Assembly (NCBI GenBank): GCA_947471745.1
Contig: CANJKZ010000509.1
Location: 518,501 to 582,500 of the forward strand
Direction of reading: 5' to 3'
Length of the DNA: 64,000 bases
From: Closterium sp. Naga37s-1
Lineage: Eukaryota > Streptophyta > Zygnematophyceae > Desmidiales > Closteriaceae
Shown one piece after another: positions 24,375 to 34,812 of the stretch. Every line of letters starts with the position of its first letter. Positions within the stretch are counted from its first letter, which is position 1. Below the pieces are notes generated by a model that was given only the letters and a program-made list of their open reading frames with translations, was not told the DNA's origin and did not search any database. The position numbers and the translations under genes are program-made.

Positions 24375-24990
24375 ACTTTAACAACACTAGGTTCTAACCT
24401 TTTAGATCCACATAATTTGCAATAGTTTAGAGCTCCAGCTCCACCTTGTACCTGCACACAAACGTGCATACTTCCCGAACTGACCCACGCATCATTCTCT
24501 CTGTATAGATACAGTGAATACCACATATGTTTTGCATTTCCTTTACTGTATACCATGCCACACCCCTCTAATAGACTCTAACCTTTTGGATCTATGTAAT
24601 TCGCCAGAAGTAGGCATTCTAGTCGTGCATGGTACCTGCACTACAGGCGCGCATACCGACCAACTTGACCAGCGCATTACGTATGTTTGTAGAGATGCGG
24701 TTAGTACCATTTTCTTGTCAGTCAACTAGATTAGGCCATCTACTTTAACAACACTAGGTTCTAACCTTTTAGATCAACATAATTTGTAAGATTTCAGAGC
24801 TCCAGCTCCGACTTGTACCTGCACACATGCGTGCATACTACCCGAACCGGCTTTCGCATCTTTTTCTCTGTATAAGTAGAGTGAATGCCACATATGGTTC
24901 GCTTTTTCCTTTACATTATACCATTTCCCACGCCTCTACCAGGTTCTAACCTTTTGGATCTATGTAATTCCCCATTATCCCTCTTCTATT
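24375..24990 (-). repeat. Satellite B fragment, reverse orientation
   Basis: About 1.7 dimers. On the minus strand it reads the same as the array at 52534-56423, including the core around GGTCGGTATGCGCGCCTGTA. Copies are visibly more diverged than in the main array. Confidence 0.9.
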
Positions 24991-25192
24991 TGAGTGAGAC
25001 CACTAGATTCTGTGTACTATGCGAGATCTGAGCGCTTCCGTTCTCCCTGGCATTTGCACTCTAAGTTCCCATACTGACCGACCTGGCCAATGCACCATTT
25101 TCCCTATACATGTGCGTTAGATGCCTTTCAAACCTTATTTGATCACTAGATTTATATATTTCCCACCTTCTGATCGAGTGAGACCGCTAGAT
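24991..25192 (-). repeat. Satellite A fragment, reverse orientation
   Basis: About one monomer of satellite A (A2 type with the start of A1) read on the minus strand, from the tcaaatagaag boundary to ctagcggtctcactcgatcag. It joins satellite B and the plus-strand copia element directly. Confidence 0.92.
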
Positions 25193-25817
25193 GCACCCTC
25201 CTAGGGCCCACCGATCGTTCCGCCCTGCCCTAACTGAAATATTTTTTTTTTTTAGCTGCCCCTGCAGCCGCGCTGCCCTTGCAGCCGGCGTGCTCCCCCT
25301 GCGACCGTGCTGCCCCTGCAGCTGTGCCTGCCCGTTCAGCCGTGCCTGCCCCTGCAGCCCGTGGGCGCTGCCTCTGCATTAGTGCCTGCCCCTGCAGCCC
25401 GTGGGTGCTGCCCCTGCAGCCAGCGCGCTGCCCTGCCGAGCCGCGTGTCGCCCGTGGGCGCTGCCTCTGCCCTGCCGAGCCGCGTGACGCCCGTGGGCGC
25501 TGCCTCTGCGACCCTCGTGTCGTCCCCCGCTGCCCCGTCGCGCTGCCCTGGTAAGCCGCGCGCGACCCCCCGCTGCCACGTCGAGTCGCCCTGGGGAGCC
25601 GCGCTCGGCCCCCCGCTGCCCCGTCGCGACGCCCTGGGGAGCCGCGCTCGGCCCCCGCTGCCCCGTCGCGACGCCCTGGGGAGCCGCGCTCGGCCCCCGC
25701 TGCCCCGTCGCGACGCCCTGGGGAGCCGCGCTCGGCCCCCGCTGCCCCGTCGCGACGCCCTGGGGAGCCGCGCGCGACCCCCCGCTGCCCCGTCGCGACG
25801 CCCTGGGGAGCCGCGCG

Positions 25818-25852
<35 letters not shown>

Positions 25853-25946
25853 CTGCTCCGTCGCGGCGCCCTGGGGAGCCGCGCTCCGTCCCCCTCGCTG
25901 CAGCCCGCGAGCCGCCTCTGCAGCGCCGAGTGCGACCTGCCAAACC

Positions 25947-25983
<37 letters not shown>

Positions 25984-26301
25984 AGGAGCCCTAGGTGCTG
26001 CTGCCCTAGGTGCTACTGCTGCTACTGCCGGCCGCCCCTGCCCTGCCCTGCAGCAGCTGCAGTCGCGGCCCGGCCCCGCCCTGCAGCAGTTGCCGTAGAG
26101 CTCCCTGTCGCGGTCGCGGCCCCGCCCTTCAGCAGCTACCACGGAGCCCTCGCCCTGCAGTGATAGCGGCCTCGCCGTTGCCGCCATCGTACGCCTGCCC
26201 TTCTCGCCACTGGTGAGCACTGCCCTGCCCGTACTGCTGTTACTGCTGCTCCTGCTGCTACTGCTTTTTTCTACAGCTACTGCTGCTCCTAGCGTGGCCA
26301 G
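25193..26301 (+). other. GC-rich leader of the decayed copia element
   Basis: It holds a t-run (25242-25253), a 42-bp minisatellite (six copies of ccctggggagccgcg... at 25589, 25632, 25674, 25716, 25758 and 25801), a 34-C run (25818-25851) and a 32-A run (25949-25980). The compositional style is close to that of the interior of the non-autonomous element at 14786. Pro/Ala/Arg-rich ORFs here are low-complexity and not supported as genes. Confidence 0.7.
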
Positions 26302-29300
26302 ATGCAGCTCCAGCGCCGTCCGCGTGAGTCCCTCACGCCCCAGCAGCTTCGTGAGTGGTACGCTAGCTGGGGTTGTAGGGGTGGCCGCGCTGCTACTACT
26401 GCTACTGCTGCTACTACTGCTACTACTGCTACTACTGCTACTGCTGCTACCGCTGCTACTGCGGCTACTACTGCTACTGCTGCTCCTGGCGGTGGCCAGA
26501 TGCAGCTCCAGCGACGTCCGCGTGAGTCCCTCACGCCCCAGCAGCTTCGTGAGTGGTACGCTAGTTGTGGTTGTCGGGGTGGCCGTAGTGGGAGTCGTCC
26601 TGGAGTGAGTAGTTCGGGAGCTTCTTGTAGTGGCCAGGTGCAGCTGCAGCGTCGCCCGCTCGCGATCCTTTCGCCCCAGCAGCTTCGTGAGTGGTACGCT
26701 CAGCGTGGAGGGTCACGGGGTACTGCTCGCTGCCCGTACGTGATTCGCACTGGTGCTCGGACTGGTCAGCCTTGCGGGACGTTTGGTCATACAGAGTCCC
26801 GCGCCTTCGCTCGTCTGAGCGACGCCTGGCGTACTGCGTTTGGTGACGCGGCTGAGCTCCCTGACTGGGTGGAGCTGCTTAGGCAGAGGGTAGATATCTA
26901 TGCTCTTGACTCTGATGCTATCCTCACTGCCATGTATGCATTGCCTACTAGTGCTGAGGGTGCCTGTTACCTGTGTGTGCCGCCTGACCCCGGTATCCAG
27001 TCTGCTGCTCTAGGTGCTGGTGAGGCTGCTGCTCTAGGTGCTGGTGCGTCTCCTGCTCTAGGTGCCAGTGAGGCTGCTGCTCTAGGTGCTCGTGAGTCTA
27101 CTGCTCCAGGTACTGGTGAGTCTGCCCTCTCTGGTGCCGCGCCTGCTGCGATCTTCCACACCTTCACCCTTGACTCGGGAGCTTCTCGCTCCTTCTTTCG
27201 AGACCGCACCACACTCACGCCGCTTAGTCGGCCGGTTGCAGTCTCCCTGGCAGACCCCTCTGGGGGTCCTGTCCTTGCCCACTACTCCACTGTCCTACCG
27301 TGTCCGGCGGCCCCTTCTGGCTCCCTGTCAGGTCTTTACCTCCCCTCTTTCTCTACGAACTTGGTGAGTGGTGCTGACCTACAGGATGGGGGGGTTGACC
27401 AGTTCACTCCTGCGAGTCAGCGAGTGACCCACTGCACGTGTGCTCGGACGGGCCGACACTTGGCCACGTTTACCCGTCAGCCGGGGTCGAGCCTGTACAC
27501 ACTCACTACCGAGTCTCCTTCGGTTCCTGCGTCTGGTCAGGTAGCTGCGTCAAGTCAGGTGTTTGCTGCAGCGTCCAGGTCTGGTCCTGAGTCTGCCCCC
27601 TGCTCGTGTCGTCTCCTGTCTCACCAGACTCTCCTCTGGCACCACCGCCTTGGTCACCCCTCCCTGCCTCGTCTCCGGGGCATGGCCTCCCGTGTCCTTG
27701 TCTCTGGTCTGCCCCGGTCCCTCCCTCCCCTTCCCCTGGGGCCTGCCCCTACCTGCGTTCCCTGCGTCGAGGGGCGGCAGCGCGCCGCTCCTCACTCCTC
27801 CGAGTTTCCTCCGACAGAGGCTCCGCTGCAGACTCTCCACATGGACGTGTGGGGCCCAGCCCGCGTCCGTGGACAGGGTCACGAGCGTTACTTCCTTCTG
27901 GTGGTTGACGACTACTCGCGTTACACCTCAGTCTTCCCCTTGCGCCGCAAGGGTGAGGTCACTGAGGTGTTGATCGACTGGATCCGCGCTGCCCGTCTCC
28001 AGATCAGAGAGAGTTTCGGCTCGGACTTTCCTGTTCTGCGTCTGCACTCTGACAGAGGTGGAGAGTTTTCCTCCGACCTTCTGCGAGCCTTCTGTCGTGC
28101 GGAGGGCATCCACCAGACGTTCACGCTTCCGGCCTCTCCACAGCAAAATGGGATTGCTGAGCGCTGCATTGGCATGATCATGGACGTCGCTCGTACGTCC
28201 ATGATCCATGCGGCTGCTTTCCATCACTCCGCACCGTCCCTCTATCCATCACCCCGCCCCATCCATCACCCCGCACCATTCTCCCTCTTGCCATCACCCC
28301 GCCCCATTCTCCCTTTTTCCATCACCCTGCCCCATTCTCCCTCTTTCCATCACCTCGCCCCTTCTCCCGCTTTCCATCACTCCGCCCCATTTTCCCGCTT
28401 TCCATCACCCCGCCCCATTCTCTTGTTTTCCATCACTCCGACCCATTCTCCCGCTTTCCATCACCCGGTCCCATTCTCCCTCTTTCCATCACCCCGCCCT
28501 ATTCTCCCTCTTTCCATTTATCATCCAGCCCATTTCTCCCTCTTCCCATCACCCCGCCCCATTCTCCCTCTTTCCATCACCCCGCCCTATTTTCCCTCTT
28601 TCCATCACCCCGCCCCATTCTCCCGCTTTCCATCACCCTGCCCCATTCTCCCCCTTTCCATCACCCCGCCCCGTTCTCCCGCTTTCCATCACCCCGCCCC
28701 GTTCTCCCGCTTTCCATCACCCCGCCCCGTTCTCCCGCTTTCCATCACCCCGACCCGTTCTCCCGCTTTCCATCACCCCGCCCTGTTCTCCCGCTTTCCA
28801 TCACCCCGCCCCGTTCTCCCGCTGTACATCACCCCGCCGCGATCTCCCGCTTTCCATCACCCCGCCCCATTCTCCCTCATTACATCACCCCGCCCCATTC
28901 TCCCTCTTTCCATCACCCAGCCCCATTCTCCCGCTTTCCATCACGCCGCACCATTCTCCCTCTTGCCATCACCCCGCCCCATTCTCCCTCTTTCCATCAC
29001 CCCGCCCCATTCTCCTGCTTTCCATCTCCCCGCCCCGTTCTCCCGCTTTCGATATCGCCCGCACGTCCATGATCCATGCCCATGCGCCCCATTTTCTGTG
29101 GCCCTACGCGGTTCGCTACGCCGCCCACCAGCTGAACCTCTAGCCGCGTGTCTTGCGTCCAGAGGCTTCACCGACCAGTCTTTGGACCGGGTCCCCTGGT
29201 GTTGGGTTGGCCTTTTGTGTCTTGGTCTGCCTTGTGCTTGTTCGCGACACCAGGGTTCGCGAAACCTCTGCGGACAAGCTCTCGGCTCGCGCCATCCCTT

Positions 29301-29966
29301 GTATCTTCCTTGGTTTCCCGGTAGACTCTCCCGACTACGCCTTTTACCACCCGCCCCTCCACCACTTCCTAGACTCCGTGACGTCCGGTTTGACAAGTCA
29401 GTGTCCTACACCCGGTACCCCTGTCGAGGTCTCCCGGTCCCCCCTCCTCCTCTTTTCCTCCTCCTCCTCTCCTCCTCCGGCTCCCGCTCCTCCGGTACCC
29501 CCGCCCCCTGTGGTCCTGCCCCGTCATGTGTGTCTCATGCTACCCCTCTCCCCTCGGTCGCGCGTCAGGTAGCGTCTCCCTCCCCGCAGTCCTCCTCACA
29601 GTCCCCTCAGCAGCCTTCGGCAATTCCGCGACAGGTTCCAGTAGACTCAGGGGGTGTTGGAGCTGGGGGTGCTTACACTGGAGGTGCTCGGTCTGGGGGT
29701 GCTAGAGAAGGAGGTGCTGGCACAGGTGGTGCTAGTTCAGGGGGTTCTAGAGCAAGCGGCACTGATACTGGTGGTGCTACTTCTGGAGACACTGGCACTG
29801 GGGGTGCTAGTTCTGAGGAGACTGGAGTTAGAGACACTACTTCTGCAGTGCCCGCTCAGCCTCCCCACCGCCACGACACGCGTCTCCAGGCAGCCCGCCG
29901 TCGTGCGCGTGAGGAGCAGGAGTAGTTGGAGAGGGAGAGGCAGGAGCTACGGCAGTTGGACCTGTA

Positions 29967-30000
<34 letters not shown>

Positions 30001-30512
30001 GAGCGGCAGCAGCAGCAGTAGCCGCTGCAGCAGCAGTAGCCGCTGCTGCAGCAGCAGCTCCCTCTGGAGCGGCAGTTGTTCCCGCCCGTGAGTGGCCTCC
30101 GGGCCCTTGGTCTTCCCTCCTCTTCTCCTGTCCACTCTCCGTCTCTCCCGGCCTTTGGCCCTACTTTTCCTCCTCCTGATGTCTCTCCTGCTGTCTGGTC
30201 TTCTCCTCGGTCCCCGTCTTCTCCTCCTATTGTCTCACACTACCGTGTCCGTCCCTCTCCTCCGCGTGCTCGTCCCTCGTCCCCCGTCACCGACCTCCAC
30301 ACTGCCCTCTTTTGTTCTTCTCGTCGTCGTTCTCCACCTGAGTCCGTTCTCTTGTCTCCTCCTCCATCCTCTCTTCCTGTCTCCCCTACCCCTATCTCTG
30401 ACTACTACCGTGATGCTCGCCCTGTTGTCTCCCGTGTTCTCGCCAAACTTGCCACCAACTCTCGTTTCTCTCCGTCGTCTGTCTCGGCTCTCACTGTCAA
30501 AGCAAGCTCATA
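26302..30512 (+). pseudogene. copia gag-pol pseudogene (gag-like, protease, integrase; no reverse transcriptase)
   Basis: From ATG 26302: a triplicated segment QLQRRPRESLTPQQLREWYA (26302, 26500 and a third, diverged copy near 26640), a gag-like stretch, protease TLDSGAS (Asp about residue 291), the pre-integrase box LWHHRLGHPS (about 445), and integrase core HMDVWGP, HSDRGGEF and QQNGIAER, giving Asp515, Asp584 and Glu620 with the usual 35-residue second spacing. At 28217 the frame enters the 28-bp minisatellite and stays open for about 280 codons, then continues out of frame past the true continuation (APHFLWPYAVRYAAHQ, about 29069-29128), which has its own stop at 29141. Later frame changes and stops (29923, 29965) and the loss of reverse transcriptase show decay. 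The reading frame to 29925 (1,207 codons) is therefore chimeric. Confidence 0.87.
28217..29048 (+). repeat. 28-bp minisatellite, locus 3, inside the integrase region (about 30 copies)
   Basis: Unit tttccatcaccccgccccat plus tctcccgc, pyrimidine-rich on plus. Left flank ARTSMIHAAA, right flank ARTSMIHAHAPHFLWP: the flanking coding sequence is repeated on both sides but with several base differences. One irregular unit near 28515 (atttatcatccagcc) breaks the rhythm. Confidence 0.95.
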
Positions 30513-30514
30513 AG

Positions 30515-32262
30515 CTCATAGTCTACTAGATTGGACTATTTTCTACATCCGCAACAAGTGTTTCCATTTCGTTCCATGTGGTTCTCAAAATATGAGCGCA
30601 TGAAGTATGCGTGGTACGCCCATTATAGGTGCGCATACTGACCAGACTACCCAACACATCACTTTAACTGGTCCACTGCATTGGATGCCTCTTCTTTTGT
30701 GCTAGTCCACCTGATTAGACTATTTTCCACATCCACAACAATTTTATCCATTTCGTTCCATGTGGTTCTCAAAATTTGAGCGCCTGAACTCTGCCTGGTA
30801 CGCCCATAATAGGTGCGCAAACTGACCAGACTGCCCAACGCATCACTTTGACTGGTCCACTGCACTGGATGTCTCTTCTTTTGTGCTACTCCACTAGATT
30901 AGACTATTTTCCACATCCACAACAAGTGTTTCTAATTCGTTCCATGTGGTTCTCAAGATTCGAGCGCCTGAACTATGTGTGGTACGCCCATTATAGGTGC
31001 GCATACTGACCAGACTGCCCAACGCATCTCTTTGACTGGTCCACTGCATTGGATGCCTTTTCTTTTGTGCTAGTCCACTAGGTTAGACTATTTTCCACAT
31101 CCACAACAATTTGTTTGATTTCGTTCCATGTGGTTCTCAAAATTTGAGCTCCTAAACTCTGCCTGGTACGCCCATAATAGGTGCGCATACTGACCAGACT
31201 GCCCAACGCATCACTTTGACTGGTCCACTGCATTGGATGCCTCTTCTTTTGTGCTAGTCCACTAGATTAGACTATTTTCCACATCCACAACAAGTGTTTC
31301 CATTTCGTTCCATGTGCTCTCAAAATTTGAGCTCCTGAACTATGCATGGTACGCCCATTATAGGTGCGCATACTGACCAGACTACCCAGCGCATCACTTT
31401 GACTGGTCCATTGCATTGGATGCCTATTCTTTTGTGCTAGTCCACTAGATTAGACTATTTTCCACATCCACAACATTTTTTTCCACTTCGTTCCATGTGG
31501 CTATGAAAATTTGAGTGCCTGAACTCTGCCTGGTTCGCCCATTATAAGTGAGCATACTGACCAGACTGCCCAACGCATCACTTGACTGGTCCACTGCATT
31601 GGATGTCTCTTCTTTTGTGCTAGTCCACAATATTAGACTATTTTCCGCATCCACAACAATGTATTCCATTTCGTTCCATGTGGTTCTCAAAATTTGAGCG
31701 CCTGAACCCTGCGTGGTACGCCCATTATGGGTGCGCATACTGACCAGACTGCCCGACGCATCACTTTGACTGGTCCACTGCATTTGATGCCTCTTCATTT
31801 GCACTAGTCTACTAGATTAGACTATTTCCGCATCCACAACAAGTGTTTCCATTTTGTTCCACGTGGTTCTCAAAATTTGAGCGCCTGAACCATGCGTGGT
31901 ACGCCCATTATAGGTGTGCATACTGACCAGACTGCCCAACGCATCACTTTGACTGGTCCACTGCATTGAATGCCTCTTCTTTTGCTCCAGTCCACTAGAT
32001 TAGACTATTTTCCGCATCCACAACAAGTGTTTCCATGTTGTTCCATGTGGTTCTCAAAATTTGAGCACCTGAACCATGCGTGGTACGCCCATTATAGGTG
32101 CGCATACTGACCAGTCTACCCAACGTATCACATTGACTAGTCCACTGCATTGGATGCCTCTTCTTTTGCGCTAGTCCACTAGATTAGACTATTTTCCGCA
32201 TCCACAACAAGTGCTTCCATTTCGTTCCATGTGGTTCTCAAAATTGAGCGCCTGAACCCTGC
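30515..32262 (-). repeat. Satellite C: about 184-bp tandem repeat, 9.5 copies
   Basis: The landmark actagattagactatttt recurs near 30526, 30712, 30891, 31079, 31260, 31443, 31627, 31811, 31994 and 32175. On the minus strand each monomer carries CAGTCTGGTCAGTATGCGCA and then CC and GGGCGTACC, matching the core of satellites A and B. Short ORFs of 60-119 codons recur with the unit and are artefacts. Confidence 0.93.
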
Positions 32263-32822
32263 CGCATTCTCCCTCCTTCCATCACCCCGCCCCATTCTCC
32301 CTCTTTCCATCACCCCGCCCCATTCTCCCTCTTTCCATCACCCCGCCCCATTCTTCCTCTTTCCATCACCCCGCACCATTCTCCCGCTTTCCATCACCCT
32401 GCCCCATTCTCCCGCTTTCCATAACCCGCCCCATTCTCCCACTTCCTATCACCCCGCCCCATTCTCCCGCTTTCCATCACCCCGCCCCATTCTCCCTCTT
32501 CCCATCACCCTGCTCCATTCTCCCGCTTTCCATCACCCCATCTTAACCTCCCTCCTTCCATCACCCTGCCCCATTCTCCCTCTTTCCATCACCCCGCCCC
32601 ATTCTCCCGCTTCCCATCACCCCGCCCCGTTCTCCCGCTTTCCATCACCCCGCCCCGTTCTCCCGCTCTCCATCACCCCGCCCCATTCTCCCTCTTTCCA
32701 TCACCCCGCCCCATTCTCCCGCTTTCCATCACCCCGCCCCATTCTCCCGCTTTCCATCACCCCGCCCCATTCTCCCGCTTTCCATCACCCCGCCCCATTC
32801 TCCCTCTTTCCATCACCCCGCC
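32263..32822 (+). repeat. 28-bp minisatellite, locus 4 (about 20 copies)
   Basis: Pyrimidine-rich on plus. It joins satellite C on the left in mid-monomer (ctgccgcattctccc) and the 16-bp minisatellite on the right (caccccgcccctctcatgcc). Confidence 0.95.
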
Positions 32823-33709
32823 CCTCTCATGCCTTCCCCCTCTCATGCCTTCCCCCTCTCATGCCTTCCCCCTCTCATGTCTTCCCTCTCTCATGCCTTC
32901 CCCCTCTCATGCCTTCCCCCCTCTCATGCCTTCCCCCTCTTCCCCCTCTCATGCCTTCCCCCTCTCATGCCTTCCCCCTCTCATGCCTTCCCCCTCTCAT
33001 GCCTTCCCCCTCTCATGCCTTCCCCCTCTCATGCCTTCCCCCTCTCATGCCTTCCCCCTCTCATGCCTTCCCCCTCTCATGCCTTCCCCCTCTCATGCCT
33101 TCCCCCTCTCATGCCTTCCCCCTCTCATGCCTTCCCCCTCTCATGCCTTCCCCCTCTCATGCCTTCCCCCTCTCATGCCTTCCCCCTCTCATGCCTTCCC
33201 CCTCTCATGCCTTCCCCCTCTCATGCCTTCCCCTCTCATGCCTTCCCCCTCTCATGCCTTCCCCCTCTCATGCCTTCCCCCTCTCATGCCTTCCCCCTCT
33301 CATGCCTTCCCCCTCTCATGCCTTCCCCCTCTCATGCCTTCCCCCTCTCATGCCTTCCCCCTCTCATGCCTTCCCCCTCTCATGCCTTCCCCCTCTCATG
33401 CCTTCCCCCTCTCATGCCTTCCCCCTCTCATGCCTTCCCCCTCTCATGCCTTCCCCCTCTCATGCCTTCCCCCTCTCATGCCTTCCCCCTCTCATGCCTT
33501 CCCCCTCTCATGCCTTCCCCCTCTCATGCCTTCCCCCTCTCATGCCTTCCTCCTCTCATGCCTTCCCCCTCTCATGCCTTCCCCCTCTCATGCCTTCCCC
33601 CTCTCATGCCTTCCCCCTCTCATGCCTTCCCCCTCTCATGCCTTCCCCCCTCTCATGCCTTCCCCCTCTCATGCCTTCCCCCTCTCATGCCTTCCCCCTC
33701 TCATGCCTT
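32823..33709 (+). repeat. 16-bp minisatellite, left array (about 55 copies)
   Basis: Unit tctcatgccttccccc with rare one-base losses and a short break (ccctcttccccctctc near 32935-32950). Sixteen is not a multiple of three and the unit has no stop in any forward frame, so all three frames read the same 16-residue Pro/Ser/Leu-rich period. I do not regard the resulting ORFs as genes. It ends where LTR 1 begins. Confidence 0.97.
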
Positions 33710-34576
33710 TGTTGAGTGATGCTACCATTCGCATTCACGTCTGTCTGCCTCCCATCATATGTTCGTGCGTTGCATGCGTGTTGTGAGTGTGTGCAAGAAT
33801 TTGTGTTTTGTGCGGTTTGGTTTTTCTGAGTGTGTGTGTGAATGTTATTTGGCTTGAGCAGATATCTGAAGTGACTCCTCTGCTCAAGAGCTTTCCGAGG
33901 AACCAAGTATCGCTTCAATCGGAGCACGAACTAGAAAGTTACGAACGTTGGAGTTCGTATGCTTTTGATATTTGGTTGTGGTGACTATGGGAAGTTGTGG
34001 GGTTGACTCAATATGGGGTACAGACTTTTGGGGGTTGGGAAATTCGTCTTTTCTACTGTAGTTGCTGCCAAATGGTTGGGAGAAACCAAACCAGGTTGGC
34101 AAGTGTGGCCAAGTTGGGTTGAGGTGGATTGTGGAGGTTGGGATAGTGACAAAGGTCAAAGTTGGGTTGCCTATGGGGAAGGGAATTGTATGGCATGGGG
34201 TTTTCTTGGTTGGGGACTCTCTTGGGACCTTCCCTCTCGTCCTCCTTATCCCTTCCACCTGGTTTAGTGCTACTCTAATTCTCTTGTGTGAACTTGTGTG
34301 AACTTTGTGATTGAGTTAAGTTCTTATGGCAGCATACCCCCCTGTGCGCCGAAATTGATAAGTCGAGATTTACTTCACCTCTTGATACGTTTCAACTTGG
34401 GAATTGTAGCCACGGAGTAGGGCTACAACATATATGAGTTTAGTGAAGTTTAGACTGTGCACGTTTCGTCGACGGCGTTTCTTGTGAGCGCAACTATTCT
34501 ATCCAGAAATAGGGACCAACGATTTTGAGAAATTTAGGCACCTAATCTTCATAGACTCCGTCCTTAGTCTCTAACA
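33710..34576 (+). mobile_element. LTR 1 of the tandem copia array (867 bp)
   Basis: Begins TGTTGAGTGATG and ends CTCTAACA, with TGTT/AACA inverted ends. A TATATGA box at 34431 is a possible promoter element. Small ORFs inside recur in each LTR and are not supported as genes. Confidence 0.94.
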
Positions 34577-34578
34577 AG

Positions 34579-34590
34579 TGGTATCAGAGG
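34579..34590 (+). other. Primer binding site, copy 1
   Basis: tggtatcagagg, two bases after the LTR end: the standard plant copia initiator-Met tRNA primer site. The same site lies at 40197 and 45815. Confidence 0.93.
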
Positions 34591-34812
34591 TGATTAAGGA
34601 CCTTGTGGGGAGTCTACTGAAGTGTGAAGACCCTCCTAGACCCACCATGGCCTGTGGGCGTGCCTAAGTGGAGTTCTGGAGGTTGGATGTGACTTCCGCT
34701 AAGGGGAAACTCTGCCGAAATTTCGTTGGCGCTGACACTTGTGAAGATTGTGTGGATCTACATTGTGACCCGCAAAAGGGGGAGCTGAAACCTCTGATTG
34801 GGAGCAGAGGAG

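Larger units (their letters stand above)
25193..30514 (+). mobile_element. Decayed Ty1/copia retrotransposon (subfamily 1), both ends missing
   Basis: It has a GC-rich leader (25193-26301), gag-like region, protease, integrase, an inserted 28-bp minisatellite, the integrase end, and a proline-rich linker that breaks off at about 30512 just before reverse transcriptase should begin. No LTR is recognisable at either side: satellite A abuts on the left and satellite C on the right. Its protein matches the minus-strand element at 20377 in the shared region, so they belong to one subfamily. Confidence 0.85.

Noticed and set aside
28217..29048. Minisatellite in integrase as a simple insertion with a target duplication
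   Set aside because: The repeated flanks (ARTSMIHA) differ at several bases, so a fresh duplication is unlikely; exchange between element copies or in-place growth fits better.
32231..33786. 300-494-codon ORFs over the 28-bp and 16-bp minisatellites
   Set aside because: Pure repeat translation, the same in overlapping frames.
34013..34301. Small ORFs inside the LTRs (79-124 codons)
   Set aside because: Present only because the LTR is repeated three times; no domain, and on both strands.
34798..34812. TTG at 34798 as the polyprotein start
   Set aside because: Eukaryotic initiation at the ATG at 34813 is far more likely; only five codons are lost.
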